A stretch of DNA of 64,000 bases from Salirhabdus euzebyi (GCF_014207435.1 NZ_JACHGH010000009.1:17406-81405), one strand, 5' to 3'; numbered from the stretch's first letter, positions 6,421-14,642 are shown. The notes: generated by a model from the sequence alone, not told the origin. Made by a program: numbers and translations.

Positions 6421-6670
6421 GATTCCGGTACATTTCTGGAACTAATTCGTAAATATGAATTTCTTAGTGAGATATTCCCCTTTAATTTAATGGTAAATTA
6501 TCTCTCTGCACAAGATAATAAGTAAATTGCATTATTATAACAAAGATGCTGTTGACGTATTAAGGGAAATAAATAAAAATAAAAATAAACACATCATAAA
6601 AGGTATTGAAAAGATTAAAAACAACTTCCTGGATTACTCAAATAATGAAAATGTCTATTCATATATCTAA
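6421..6670 (+). pseudogene. Frameshifted remnant of an unknown helical protein
   Basis: An open stretch without a start begins after a stop near 6420, reads through FLELIRKYEFLSEIFPFNLM and stops at 6525. A second frame, offset by one base, continues with HYYNKDAVDVLREINKNKNK and ends at TAA 6668-6670. Together they look like one continuous, charged helical protein of about 80 residues that lost its start and took a frameshift. The family is not recognised. Confidence 0.4.
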
Positions 6671-6707
6671 TATTATTTTTATCAAAGTGATAGAAAGGTG
6701 AAAAACA

Positions 6708-6872
6708 ATGACGAAAACAACATTCATCGCACTACTACCTTCAAAAATACAGCAGGAAATCTATGAAGAATTAAAACGAGTAGGATTAAGCCAAGAGGAC
6801 ATACAAAATGCTATGGATAGTAGGCTTTCTGACCTAGAAGACACGATTAATATAACTAAGTATCTTCAATAG
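6708..6872 (+). CDS. Small hypothetical protein, 54 residues
   Basis: ATG 6708 lies eight bases after AAAGGTG. The product is predicted to be helical: a short hydrophobic start (TTFIALLPSKIQQEIYEELK) is followed by an acidic tail with a SQEDIQNAMDSRLSDLED segment. This reads like a small DNA-associated or adaptor protein, but no family is recognised. It lies between a decayed gene and a terminator hairpin. Confidence 0.5.
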   Translation: MTKTTFIALLPSKIQQEIYEELKRVGLSQEDIQNAMDSRLSDLEDTINITKYLQ

Positions 6873-6968
6873 TTAGTAAAAGACTATTTTTAAAGAAGGA
6901 GTATGATAATCAAGTTGGTCACCTATACCAAGGTGCGTTAGTTCAATAACTCCAAATCTAAAGATGAG

Positions 6969-7018
6969 CCAAAATATACGTTATTTTATTTATTAAAATG
7001 TATATTTTGGTTCTTTAT
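6969..7018 (+). terminator. Terminator-like hairpin
   Basis: CCAAAATATAC pairs with GTATATTTTGG around an AT-rich loop and is followed by T-rich sequence. It probably ends the 54-residue gene's transcript. The remaining 6873-6968 and 7019-7167 hold no gene that I can see. Confidence 0.6.
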
Positions 7019-7167
7019 TTTTCTCCTTAACCTTATAAAAACAGAACAATGATTAACAGAACCTGCAATTCACTATGAAATGTGGATGATAATTTATAAT
7101 TTCCAGTAAAGTGTGTCGGTGATAGTTATATTTGTAGGGTGGACCCGTTTAAAACATCTCAAATAAA

Positions 7168-7199
7168 AAAACGTTTAGCTTTTATTTGCTAAACGTTTT
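7168..7199. terminator. Terminator of the restriction-modification operon
   Basis: AAAACGTTTAGC and GCTAAACGTTTT form a 12-bp stem with an eight-base loop. In the minus-strand direction it follows the restriction enzyme stop and is followed by a T-run. Confidence 0.8.
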
Positions 7200-7215
7200 A
7201 AGGAACTTTATAAAT

Positions 7216-8166
7216 CTACCTCCAAGATTCTACATGACGATATAGTGTTGGTGGTAAGCCTACTAACTTAACATCTAGCTTTAAAGAGTTTTCCACTTTT
7301 GAACTAGCATTATGTATACGGGCTGAAATAGTCCAGCCCTCATCACAGACAATCAAAATTGTATTGGTTTTACCTGTTTTAAAACTTATATCATAAAATC
7401 TAGTAGGTAATTTTAATTGCGGCATCCGAAGTTGGGGGGTCAACCCTTGAGACCTTTGATTTAGTGTGCCATATAGATTAAACCCTTGAATCTCTGTGGT
7501 TCTATTTTTGGTATAAGCAATTGCCTTATAAAAATCATTTCTTCCCAGCAAATAACTAAGCAACCTTTTTGGAATTTCACCAGGATAAATATTATCCAAT
7601 CTTTTTAGTTCTTTAACAAAAGCATTAAGAATTGGAACATAGTACTTTTCATCTTTATCAGGAATATCTCTCCAATAAACACCTTTTACTTTAAGTTCAC
7701 TTATTTCATCAAAAATTGGGGTTATTTCTTTAAAATATTCATTTGTTGACTGAAATCCGAACCATGATTTTCCAACATCAATATGAGGGGACAACCTTGA
7801 GTGTTTTAAAGCAGTATGATTATTCTTACATGATATTCCTATCTCCCAGTTATCATCATTTCGAATCGCAAGGACATCTCGAACATCTCCAGCTTGACCT
7901 GCAGCATCTTGTTGGATACTTAAAATTAATGGATTTACTCCCAAGTGAAGTTTTGGTTCTAGCTTTAGGATGACTTCATTCCCAGCATCAGCAGCCAATA
8001 TCATCCTCTCTTTTTCTTTTTCCTCAAACGATAAGTAAGCTTCTCTAGCAGTCTTCATTGGTTTTGATTCAATAATATGAACTTCCGTTTCCATATTTAA
8101 TTTTTTTGCTAGTGACTTTAGAAAAGCATATTCAAGAGCTTTTCCATTTAGCGTTTGAGTTGCCAT
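7216..8166 (-). CDS. HaeIII-family type II restriction endonuclease
   Basis: A 316-residue protein whose central segment carries the family hallmarks. It has QAGDVRDVLAIR at about residues 91-102, WEIGISCKNNHTALKHSRLS at about 107-126, and then KSWFGFQST and a YWRDI block. D97, E108 and K114 are the likeliest metal and catalytic residues, by analogy with PD-(D/E)XK enzymes. HaeIII-type enzymes cut GGCC, and the neighbouring methylase resembles M.HaeIII, so GGCC is the expected target. That specificity is inferred. The start codon overlaps the methylase stop in a TAATG arrangement, so methylase is made first and translation is coupled. Its length is about that of the family and no break is seen. 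Confidence 0.85.
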   Translation of the reverse strand: MATQTLNGKALEYAFLKSLAKKLNMETEVHIIESKPMKTAREAYLSFEEKEKERMILAADAGNEVILKLEPKLHLGVNPLILSIQQDAAGQAGDVRDVLAIRNDDNWEIGISCKNNHTALKHSRLSPHIDVGKSWFGFQSTNEYFKEITPIFDEISELKVKGVYWRDIPDKDEKYYVPILNAFVKELKRLDNIYPGEIPKRLLSYLLGRNDFYKAIAYTKNRTTEIQGFNLYGTLNQRSQGLTPQLRMPQLKLPTRFYDISFKTGKTNTILIVCDEGWTISARIHNASSKVENSLKLDVKLVGLPPTLYRHVESWR

Positions 8167-9122
8167 TAAACCACTACTTTCTTTTTTTTTCTTTCTAAAG
8201 CCTTGTTTAATGTATTAAATAATTCAGTACCAATAATTTTTGCTAACTTTGGAGGAACTGCATTACCAATTTGTTTATATTTACTTGTTAAATTCCCTTC
8301 AAAATCAATATACTTCGGAAAAGACTGTATTGCAGCAGCTTCTTGCCAACTAAATCTTCTTGTAGAACCTTCTCCAAATTTCCATAAATCTTTTTCTAGT
8401 TTTATCATATCTGGTGAACTTGGATGTAATGTTACTTGTTTTGCCATCGCTGGAATTGTATAACTTACTTCATCCCAATCACGTTTCCTATTTCGACTCA
8501 TATATCTTGATGAATAAGGAGCATGGCAAATATCCTCTGGTTTTGGTTCTGGTAAATCTGATAGTATATCTTTAATACTTTTGCGTCCAGTAGGTTTAGG
8601 AAACTCAAAACCTATATCAATATCTTCTCTTATTCCAATCATAATAACACGATACCTGTCTTGAGGTACCTCGTAATCAGCCGCATTTAATAGTTGATAA
8701 TACAGTCTATAACCTTTGGAACTAAAATCATTTTTTATCGCTTCCATGATTTCACCATTTCCTAGAGTCAATAAACCTTTTACATTTTCTCCTATAAATG
8801 CAAGAGGCTGTTTAGCCTCTATTACTCTTGATAATTCCTTATAAAGTGTGTTTCTTTCATCAAGCACCTTACGGGGACCAGCCGCTGAAAAGCCTTGGCA
8901 AGGGAATCCACCTGTTATAATGTCTGCATCTGGAATGTCCCGTTCATGTATATCTTTTATATTACCGCATACAACTTCAGCATCGGACCACTTTGAAAAA
9001 GTAGCACAAGCATCTTTATCTATATCATTTGCATATATTGTTTCAAAACCATTTGATAATTCTAATCCTATATCCAAGCCACCTGCACCGGCAAATAAGG
9101 AAGCAACTTTAAATTTTCTCAT
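8166..9122 (-). CDS. DNA cytosine-5 methyltransferase, M.HaeIII-like
   Basis: A 318-residue C5-cytosine methyltransferase with the conserved motifs in order. Motif I is SLFAGAGGLDIG (about 8-19). Motif IV is GGFPCQGFS with catalytic C75. ENV lies at 112-114, QDRYRV near 154, RRFSWQEAAAIQSFP in the C-terminal part and GNAVPPKLA near the end. The target recognition stretch (about 200-250, including MSRNRKRDWDE) resembles that of M.HaeIII, which modifies the inner C of GGCC. The ATG follows GAGGTGA at five bases. It is the first gene of a two-gene operon with the endonuclease, and protects host DNA from it. Confidence 0.92.
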   Translation of the reverse strand: MRKFKVASLFAGAGGLDIGLELSNGFETIYANDIDKDACATFSKWSDAEVVCGNIKDIHERDIPDADIITGGFPCQGFSAAGPRKVLDERNTLYKELSRVIEAKQPLAFIGENVKGLLTLGNGEIMEAIKNDFSSKGYRLYYQLLNAADYEVPQDRYRVIMIGIREDIDIGFEFPKPTGRKSIKDILSDLPEPKPEDICHAPYSSRYMSRNRKRDWDEVSYTIPAMAKQVTLHPSSPDMIKLEKDLWKFGEGSTRRFSWQEAAAIQSFPKYIDFEGNLTSKYKQIGNAVPPKLAKIIGTELFNTLNKALERKKKKVVV

Positions 9123-9276
9123 GTTTTCACCTCATGTGGTTACTGATTTAATTATACTTTTTATTGAAACTACTTCCAATAGATTTAAAAGAATTTCTTT
9201 TAATAGAAAGTATACTGTCATTATTGGATTTTCACAAAGAATGAGCATAGAAACTTCATGATGCTTGCAATTAAGT

Positions 9277-9328
9277 CCTACGGTTTTTTTAACTTCAATC
9301 CAACGGTTTTATAATTTCAACCGTTGGA
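9277..9328. repeat. Left flanking repeat of the integrase gene
   Basis: CCTACGGTT at 9277, CCAACGGTTTT at 9300 and inverted AACCGTTGGA at 9319 form a trio. The same order, and the same 24-base step between the first two members, recurs upstream of the integrase at 10331-10390. The last two members also form a ten-base-pair hairpin over the integrase stop codon. Confidence 0.55.
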
Positions 9329-10283
9329 CTGGACTATATCGATTATGTTGTATTTTCACATCAGACTTAGACATTTGGATGTATTTCCTGACCATTTGCA
9401 TATCAGAGTGTCCTAATATCTTCTGTAAGGAGAACGGGTCACCTCCCCCTAATACATATGATTTTGCAAAATAGTGCCTAAAGGAATGCGGTGAAACACG
9501 AACTCCTTTAATTCCTGCCTTATGTTTATAAGTAACCAATCTTTTTCTAAAGCTTTTTGATTGAAATGGCGTACCATATACACTTAAAAACACATGCTTT
9601 TCTCCAAAAAAAATCTCATTTTCCTTTATAAGTTGATATAAAAGCTTATTAGTTTGGCTAGAAAGAGGAATAACACGACCAATTCGATTCTTCACCTTAC
9701 TTCCCGGTAAATAAATCAACATATTATTAAAATCATGCATATCAACTGTTAATGATGATACTTCAACAGACCTCATTCCTGTATCCACCATAAGCATAAT
9801 TGCTACAAAATCCCTAAACCCTGTATATGAACTTTTATCAATAACTTTTATTAGCTTTGTGACTTCTTCATCAGTTAAGATTTTTAATGTATCTTTATCA
9901 GTTTTCACTATTTTAATTTTTTGCGAGATATTTTCTGGTAAAAAACCCTCTTCATGTGCGAATTTTAAAAAACACTTTAATGTTCTAATTCGAACATTTC
10001 TTGTAACCGGAGAAAGTCCTTTATCTTCCATGAATTGAATATAATTCCTTACAGTTATTACATCCAATTCGTAACAAGTCATGATTTCAGAATTAACATC
10101 TGACAGCCACTTCAAAAAATAACCGAAATGAAGGAGATGGTCTGAAATGGTTCTTTCCCTTAATCCTTCTACTTTTTTACTTGTAATAAAAAGATTATGG
10201 ACTTCTTTTAGACTGTAACTCTCTTTCTTTAAATTTGACCTTTTTACTACTTGTTTTTTTCCTTTAAATTGATTTGTACGCAT
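9309..10283 (-). CDS. Tyrosine recombinase (integrase) of the island
   Basis: A 324-residue phage/Xer-type integrase. An N-terminal SAM-like DNA-binding domain (about 30-115) precedes the catalytic domain. Catalytic residues are visible: Arg171 in TGMRSVE, His266 and Arg269 in SPHSFRHYF, His292 in LGHSDM and nucleophile Tyr301 in VRKYIQM. I start at ATG 10283, six bases after GGGAGG; an in-frame ATG at 10298 overlaps that site. The gene lies 144 bases from the 3' end of a tRNA-Arg, a classic attachment target, with paired repeats on both sides. It probably moved the DNA to its left, which carries toxins, a restriction system and decayed genes. It could instead be a stand-alone XerC/D-like recombinase. 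Confidence 0.9.
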   Translation of the reverse strand: MRTNQFKGKKQVVKRSNLKKESYSLKEVHNLFITSKKVEGLRERTISDHLLHFGYFLKWLSDVNSEIMTCYELDVITVRNYIQFMEDKGLSPVTRNVRIRTLKCFLKFAHEEGFLPENISQKIKIVKTDKDTLKILTDEEVTKLIKVIDKSSYTGFRDFVAIMLMVDTGMRSVEVSSLTVDMHDFNNMLIYLPGSKVKNRIGRVIPLSSQTNKLLYQLIKENEIFFGEKHVFLSVYGTPFQSKSFRKRLVTYKHKAGIKGVRVSPHSFRHYFAKSYVLGGGDPFSLQKILGHSDMQMVRKYIQMSKSDVKIQHNRYSPVQRLKL

Positions 10284-10330
10284 AAAAAAACCTCCCAAAA
10301 ATGTATTTAGAAGGCTTTAATGATTTAGCA

Positions 10331-10390
10331 CCTACGGTCTTTTGTATTGTTTCGCACGGTCTATATCAAAAAAAAGTAAGACCGTTGGAA
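10331..10390. repeat. Right flanking repeat of the integrase gene
   Basis: CCTACGGTCT at 10331, CACGGTCT at 10355 and inverted AGACCGTTGGA ending at 10389 mirror the trio at 9277-9328. These are candidate integrase arm sites or part of the recombination site next to the tRNA. Confidence 0.55.
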
Positions 10391-10427
10391 ATACTAAATG
10401 ACCAAGAATGCTTTTATATCAAGGAAG

Positions 10428-10500
10428 TGGCCCCGAGAGGATTCGAACCTCCGACGCATGGTTTAGGAAACCAACGCTCTATCCCCTGAGCTACGGGGCC
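10428..10500 (-). tRNA. tRNA-Arg (anticodon CCT)
   Basis: A full cloverleaf reads on the minus strand. It has the acceptor GGCCCCG paired with CGGGGCC, D-stem GCTC/GAGC, an anticodon loop TTCCTAA giving CCT, and a GGTTCGAATCC T-arm. CCA is not encoded. The 3' end points at the integrase, so this is the probable attachment site. No second copy of its 3' end is visible to the left, so the far end of the island must lie outside the window. Confidence 0.93.
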
Positions 10501-10592
10501 AAAAATTTAGCAATCCTAATTATACAAAATATAAAAGAAGTTGAAAAGAGAAATATCCTTTTTCACTTTACCTTAGTGTAGACTTTTCCACT

Positions 10593-11423
10593 CTACGGAT
10601 TAGTTTGTTCAAATAGTTTTCCTAATTCTACTGATCTTGCTTTCGCATTTTTAATGCATTCTATTAAGGCCTCTTGGTATTTATACTTCTCTAATGTTTC
10701 TATTCCAGCTTGTGTTGTACCTCCTGGACTTGTAATTTTTTTTCTTAATGCAGATGGAGTCTCCTGTGTCGTTTTTAACATTTCCGCTGCACCAACTAAT
10801 GTCTGGACAATTAATTCCTTTGATATTTCCTTTTGTAAGCCCGCTTGTTGTGCTGCATCTTCCATCGCTTCAACTAAGTAATAAATATAAGCAGGCCCAC
10901 TTCCTGAAAGTCCAGTAACTGCGTGTAAATCCTCTTCCTCTACAACTGTTGTTGTTCCAATGGTTTGAAATAGAGAGATAGCGTTTTCTAAGTGTTCCTT
11001 CCTTGCATGCTTACCCTTAGCAACTGCTGTAGCAGAATGTCCTATTGCTGCAGACGTATTAGGCATAGCACGAATAACAGGAACCTCTACTCCCAACTGT
11101 TCTTCAATAAACTCTGTTGAAATACCAGCAAGTACGGAAACAATTAGTTGCTCTTTTTTGACAAATGGTCGTATAGAATGAAGTGCTTCTTGGGCATCCT
11201 TCGGTTTAACAGAAAGAATAACAATGTCCGCTTCCTTCATCACTTCTTTTTTATCATTCATACAAGGGACATGATAAATAATATTCAATCTATCCAGCCG
11301 TTCCTGGTTATCTTTGTTCGTGATATAGACTTGGTGTGGCTTTATTACACCTTTATTAAGTATTCCAGTAATAATAGCCTCTGCCATTGAACCCGCTCCA
11401 ATAAAGGCGATTTTATTCACCAT
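10593..11423 (-). CDS. proC: Pyrroline-5-carboxylate reductase
   Basis: Catalyses the last step of proline synthesis, NAD(P)H-dependent reduction of pyrroline-5-carboxylate. The 276-residue protein has the N-terminal Rossmann motif IGAGSMAEAI, a VKPKD strand, the AMPNT segment and the C-terminal family signature around GLSGSGPAYIY and SPGGTTQAGI. I start at ATG 11423, seven bases after GGGAGG; upstream in-frame ATGs overlap the ribosome site. A proline-type T-box leader lies directly upstream, so uncharged tRNA-Pro should switch it on. It stands alone, with the island's tRNA-Arg on its downstream side. Several Bacillus paralogues exist (proG, proH, proI), so the exact symbol is less certain than the function. 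Confidence 0.93.
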   Translation of the reverse strand: MVNKIAFIGAGSMAEAIITGILNKGVIKPHQVYITNKDNQERLDRLNIIYHVPCMNDKKEVMKEADIVILSVKPKDAQEALHSIRPFVKKEQLIVSVLAGISTEFIEEQLGVEVPVIRAMPNTSAAIGHSATAVAKGKHARKEHLENAISLFQTIGTTTVVEEEDLHAVTGLSGSGPAYIYYLVEAMEDAAQQAGLQKEISKELIVQTLVGAAEMLKTTQETPSALRKKITSPGGTTQAGIETLEKYKYQEALIECIKNAKARSVELGKLFEQTNP

Positions 11424-11475
11424 TTTCATACCTCCCATTGTAATACTCGTTGAAAAATTAATGTGATAAAAACAT

Positions 11476-11731
11476 AAAAACCCACTTCTGTCCTCATATA
11501 AAGGACGGAAATGGGTTGATTCCGCGGTACCACCTTAATTGACATCATAGTATGTATGATGTCCTCTCTATGCCCAATAACGTTTGGGTAAAACGATCAA
11601 GCTTTCGTCTTGATAGCTCCCAGGTAGGTTCAATAATCTCCTTGGTGATGGAAACTTTCAGCCTATGGATTCCAATCTCTTTCACCTGAACAATTATTTA
11701 CTCGCCTGTTCATAGCTTTATTTTTTTCATT
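11476..11731 (-). promoter_or_regulatory. T-box leader, proline specifier, of proC
   Basis: The minus strand contains the canonical T-box AAGGTGGTACCGCGGA (complement of 11521-11536). Next comes a terminator hairpin pairing around 11479-11516 with a T-run. In the stem I region the segment GAA CCT ACC places CCT, a proline codon, at the specifier position. The serS leader in this window has the same GAA-NNN-A pattern. Uncharged tRNA-Pro would favour the antiterminator and proC expression. Confidence 0.88.
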
Positions 11732-11737
11732 TTCTGT

Positions 11738-11766
11738 ATTATGAAGGCTAAATAAATTCCTGTCAA
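11738..11766 (-). promoter_or_regulatory. Promoter of the proC T-box transcript
   Basis: On the minus strand TTGACA (11766-11761), a 17-base spacer, and CATAAT (11743-11738). The interval up to 11918 otherwise holds only the dgk promoter region. Confidence 0.7.
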
Positions 11767-11918
11767 CATATATTCAGAAAATTTAATAAATTAATTAAAC
11801 CCTTCCTATTTATTTCATATTACGTTAACTCGCCTATTATGATAAAATAAAACTTGTCAATTTTTGAAACGTTTTGTTGTAAATCGTCTTTTTTTCTTAT
11901 TGATAAAGGGGGAGAAAT

Positions 11919-12560
11919 ATGGGGAAAATTCCTTTCATAGCAGTAGAAGGACCCATTGGTGTTGGCAAAACCTCACTTGCTAATAAAATTAATAATCACT
12001 TCAATTTTCATCTACTGAAAGAAATTGTTGAAGAAAATCCATTTCTTGGCAAATTTTATGACAATATTGAAGAGTGGAGTTTTCAAACAGAAATGTTTTT
12101 TCTTTGCAATCGTTACAAGCAATTAGAAGATATCGAAAAAAAATACCTGATGGAACAAATACCAGTTGTATCGGATTATCATATTTCAAAAAATATGATA
12201 TTTGCAAAAATGACATTGAATAATGAACAATTTCAAAAATATGAAGAAATTTATAAAATTTTAACCATCGATATGCCGAAACCTAATATCATGATCTACT
12301 TAAATGCTAGCTTAGACACTCTTTTATCCCGAATTGAACAACGTGGACGTGAAGTAGAGCATAATATACAAGCTTCTTATTTGCAGCAATTATCCTATGA
12401 GTATGAAATCTTTATGAAACAGTTTGAACAAGAGCACCCAGAAATTCCGATTATACGCTTAAATGGGGACAACCTAGACTATGTCAAAAGCCAAGAAGAC
12501 TTGAACTATGTTCTAACTCAAGTAGAGAAATCATTAAAAGAAGGGAAGGTAGCATTATGA
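11919..12560 (+). CDS. dgk: Deoxyguanosine kinase
   Basis: Phosphorylates deoxyguanosine in purine deoxynucleoside salvage. The 213-residue protein has the P-loop GPIGVGKTS at about 11-19 and a NPFLGKFYDN segment. It also has the SDYHISKNMIFAK block typical of Dgk (a DRS-type motif replaced by SDYH) and an ERRGRE-like lid (EQRGREVE). It matches B. subtilis YaaG closely over its length. ATG follows GGGGGAG. It overlaps the next kinase by four bases (ATGA), so the two are translationally coupled. In B. subtilis the same pair also sits next to serS. Confidence 0.93.
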   Translation: MGKIPFIAVEGPIGVGKTSLANKINNHFNFHLLKEIVEENPFLGKFYDNIEEWSFQTEMFFLCNRYKQLEDIEKKYLMEQIPVVSDYHISKNMIFAKMTLNNEQFQKYEEIYKILTIDMPKPNIMIYLNASLDTLLSRIEQRGREVEHNIQASYLQQLSYEYEIFMKQFEQEHPEIPIIRLNGDNLDYVKSQEDLNYVLTQVEKSLKEGKVAL

Positions 12561-13252
12561 GTGTAAAAAGTAGATACGGGGTTCCAAATGATGCTGTCAT
12601 AACAATTGCTGGAACAGTTGGAGTTGGTAAATCAACGATGACAAAGACCATTGCAAAAGCACTTAATTTCCGGACTTCATTTGAAAAAGTAGACTCAAAT
12701 CCATACTTAGATAAATTTTATGCTAATTTTGAGAGATGGAGTTTTCATTTACAAATATATTTTCTATCCGAGAGATTTAAGGAACAAAAAAGAATATTTG
12801 AATACGGTGGTGGATTTGTACAAGATCGATCCATATATGAGGATACAGGTATATTTGCAAAGATGCACTACGAAAAAGGGACAATGTCTGGTGTAGATTA
12901 TGAAACATATAAAAGCCTATTCGATGCAATGGTTATGACACCTTATTTCCCACACCCAGATCTTCTCATCTATTTAGAAGGTTCTTTTGAGGATATTGTT
13001 GATCGCATTAAACTACGTGGTCGTCCAATGGAGCAACAAACTCCTATTGAATATTGGAAGGAAATGCATGACCGTTATCAAAATTGGATTAATAACTTTA
13101 ATTCTTGCCCAGTAATGCGTATAAACATTGCTGACTACGATATTGTAAATGATGCAGGATCTATTGAGCCAATCTTAGATAGAATTAGTTATTTTATACA
13201 ACAATCAAGACAACTGACAGGAAAGTTTTCTCCAGAAAAAGTTAAACTATAA
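12557..13252 (+). CDS. dck: Deoxyadenosine/deoxycytidine kinase
   Basis: Salvage kinase for deoxyadenosine and deoxycytidine, paired with Dgk. The 231-residue protein has the P-loop GTVGVGKST at about 20-28, the NPYLDKFYANFERWSFHLQI segment, a VQDRSIYEDTGIFA block (DRS motif) and the lid RGRPMEQ. It is close to B. subtilis YaaF over its length. The start overlaps the dgk stop. The C-terminal tail is slightly longer than the B. subtilis one. Dgk-Dck heteromers with one kinase of each type are known in related bacteria; I cannot tell from sequence whether that applies here. Confidence 0.93.
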   Translation: MSVKSRYGVPNDAVITIAGTVGVGKSTMTKTIAKALNFRTSFEKVDSNPYLDKFYANFERWSFHLQIYFLSERFKEQKRIFEYGGGFVQDRSIYEDTGIFAKMHYEKGTMSGVDYETYKSLFDAMVMTPYFPHPDLLIYLEGSFEDIVDRIKLRGRPMEQQTPIEYWKEMHDRYQNWINNFNSCPVMRINIADYDIVNDAGSIEPILDRISYFIQQSRQLTGKFSPEKVKL

Positions 13253-13262
13253 AGTAGAGTAT

Positions 13263-13304
13263 AAAGGGGAGGGATCTATTGAAAAAGGTCCCTCCTCTTT
13301 ATTC
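13263..13304. terminator. Bidirectional terminator after dck
   Basis: AAAGGGGAGGGA pairs with TCCCTCCTCTTT (one G-T wobble), followed by a T-rich tract. It separates the convergent dck and small membrane protein genes. Confidence 0.75.
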
Positions 13305-13307
13305 CTT

Positions 13308-13583
13308 TTAACCAGTTGTTATTTTTGAAAACCATTTGGGAAATAGCCTAAACCACATAAGGATGAATACAAAAATAGTAGGAATGATTGATAGAAGGAA
13401 ATATGGTTCATAAGGGAGATGATTTTTCAGCCAGAGGTAGAGGGCACTACCGTCCCCAAATAACATAAATGCTAAAGGGAAAGTTAACCAAAATGTAAAA
13501 AAAGCTAGTATTCCTGAAAAAATAACAAACAAAAGAATTCCACCTGTGATTTTGAAGACTTTCACTATCTGTTTACCTCGCAT
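13308..13583 (-). CDS. Small membrane protein, 91 residues
   Basis: Two hydrophobic segments are evident: about residues 11-40 (ITGGILLFVIFSGILAFFTF and onward) and about 58-80 (YFLLSIIPTIFVFILMWFRL). A short loop lies between them and the ends are basic, so it should sit in the cytoplasmic membrane as a hairpin or two-pass protein. I recognise no family. It has its own upstream region and is convergent with dck. Upstream of the ATG, GAGGTAAACAG on the minus strand is a passable ribosome site. Confidence 0.6.
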   Translation of the reverse strand: MRGKQIVKVFKITGGILLFVIFSGILAFFTFWLTFPLAFMLFGDGSALYLWLKNHLPYEPYFLLSIIPTIFVFILMWFRLFPKWFSKITTG

Positions 13584-13676
13584 TCTTTTTTACTAAGTAT
13601 TCGATAGCTAAATAAAGAATCCTTTTTGAAATACGAAAGTAGTGATAGGTAAAATGGGATTTTTAGAGCATAAAAA

Positions 13677-13700
13677 AAATCGTTACTTATGTAACGATTT
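13677..13700 (-). terminator. Terminator of tRNA-Ser
   Basis: AAATCGTTAC and GTAACGATTT form a ten-base-pair stem with a four-base loop. In the minus-strand direction it is followed by a T-run, just past the tRNA. Confidence 0.8.
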
Positions 13701-13739
13701 CATTCCGTTATATTCTCCAATTTATACGCAAAATCATTA

Positions 13740-13832
13740 TGGCGGAGGAGGAGGGATTCGAACCCCCGCGGGCTTTGACACCCCTGTCGGTTTTCAAGAC
13801 CGATCCCTTCAGCCGGACTTGGGTACTCCTCC
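13740..13832 (-). tRNA. tRNA-Ser (anticodon TGA)
   Basis: A class II tRNA with a long variable arm. The acceptor GGAGGAG pairs with CTCCTCC, CTTGAAAAC gives anticodon TGA, the T-arm contains GGTTCGAATCC, and CCA is encoded. It lies near serS, as in B. subtilis. Confidence 0.94.
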
Positions 13833-13902
13833 GTAATGACACTTAAAGAATATATCATATTTATATCTTCTATTCAAGTAAAATAGAGAAGTTTAATTTT
13901 TC

Positions 13903-14619
13903 TTACTTTTTTGAAATAGACCCTAACTGAAATCCTTCAAAAACTGCCCCGCCATAAACATCTAACCATTCTTCTGTAATTGCTATTAACTGTTCTTTTT
14001 TTCCTTCTAAATAATAGCTGTCTAAAGCATGAGCTAAGTTCCTTGCAACTAATGGATCAAACGTATTTAGGGCTCGATATATCCACTTCCCTGTACCTAT
14101 CCACTGTTTATTCATACGAAGAATAAACTCATGTAACATTTCAGCTAGTTTGGCGGCAATAAAGATTCCTTCCTTACGACTCATTGTACCTTTAAAATCA
14201 TCTAAAACATCTGTCAACATATAACGTTTATATAGAAGTTCATCTTCTGTCCACATTATTGGCCCTTGTTTTAACCTGCTTGTTAATTCTTCTTGTAGTT
14301 GTTTAGCAGATCCATCATCCTTTAAAATAATCCCCTCACTAACCATTCTTAACAAGCTTGGCCTTGCTCTCTTACAATCACTTTCGATAAAGTCATAAAG
14401 AGTCGTCCTATTATGAACAAAGCACTCAATAGGGTAAGTTTCATAATAAAAAGATTCGCGGAAAGATACTGTATAGCTATCATCAATTAGGACGATGTCT
14501 AAATCAGATGTTTCTGTATTTTCACCTCGCACAAAACTACCCGCGAGTATTCCTATGTCACAGCTAGAATACTTATCCCTTAAAAGACTTAAAGCAATCT
14601 GTTTGACATGATCCAACAT
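13903..14619 (-). CDS. Nucleotidyltransferase-fold protein
   Basis: A 238-residue protein with the polymerase-beta/kanamycin nucleotidyltransferase signature GSFVRGENTETSDLDIVLID at about residues 27-46. This gives the GS and DxD metal-binding motif. A third acidic residue could come from the YPIECFVHN strand. The C-terminal two thirds are helical, as in HI0074/MNT-type proteins. The substrate is unknown: an antibiotic-resistance-like aminoglycoside transferase or a toxin-system MNT partner are possible, but there is no HEPN gene next to it. It lies 23 bases behind serS and is likely co-transcribed with it. ATG follows GGAGGG at about nine bases. Confidence 0.7.
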   Translation of the reverse strand: MLDHVKQIALSLLRDKYSSCDIGILAGSFVRGENTETSDLDIVLIDDSYTVSFRESFYYETYPIECFVHNRTTLYDFIESDCKRARPSLLRMVSEGIILKDDGSAKQLQEELTSRLKQGPIMWTEDELLYKRYMLTDVLDDFKGTMSRKEGIFIAAKLAEMLHEFILRMNKQWIGTGKWIYRALNTFDPLVARNLAHALDSYYLEGKKEQLIAITEEWLDVYGGAVFEGFQLGSISKK

Positions 14620-14642
14620 ACCAGTATCCCTCCGCTTCTTAC

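Noticed and set aside
9299-9328. Simple integrase terminator
   Set aside because: The stem is good, but it overlaps the stop codon, has no proper T-run and repeats upstream of the gene. I read it as part of the flanking repeat pair instead.
13757-13770. Second copy of the tRNA-Arg 3' end as an attachment repeat
   Set aside because: The GGATTCGAACC similarity is the shared T-arm of tRNA-Ser and lies on the core side of the integrase, so it is not an island end.
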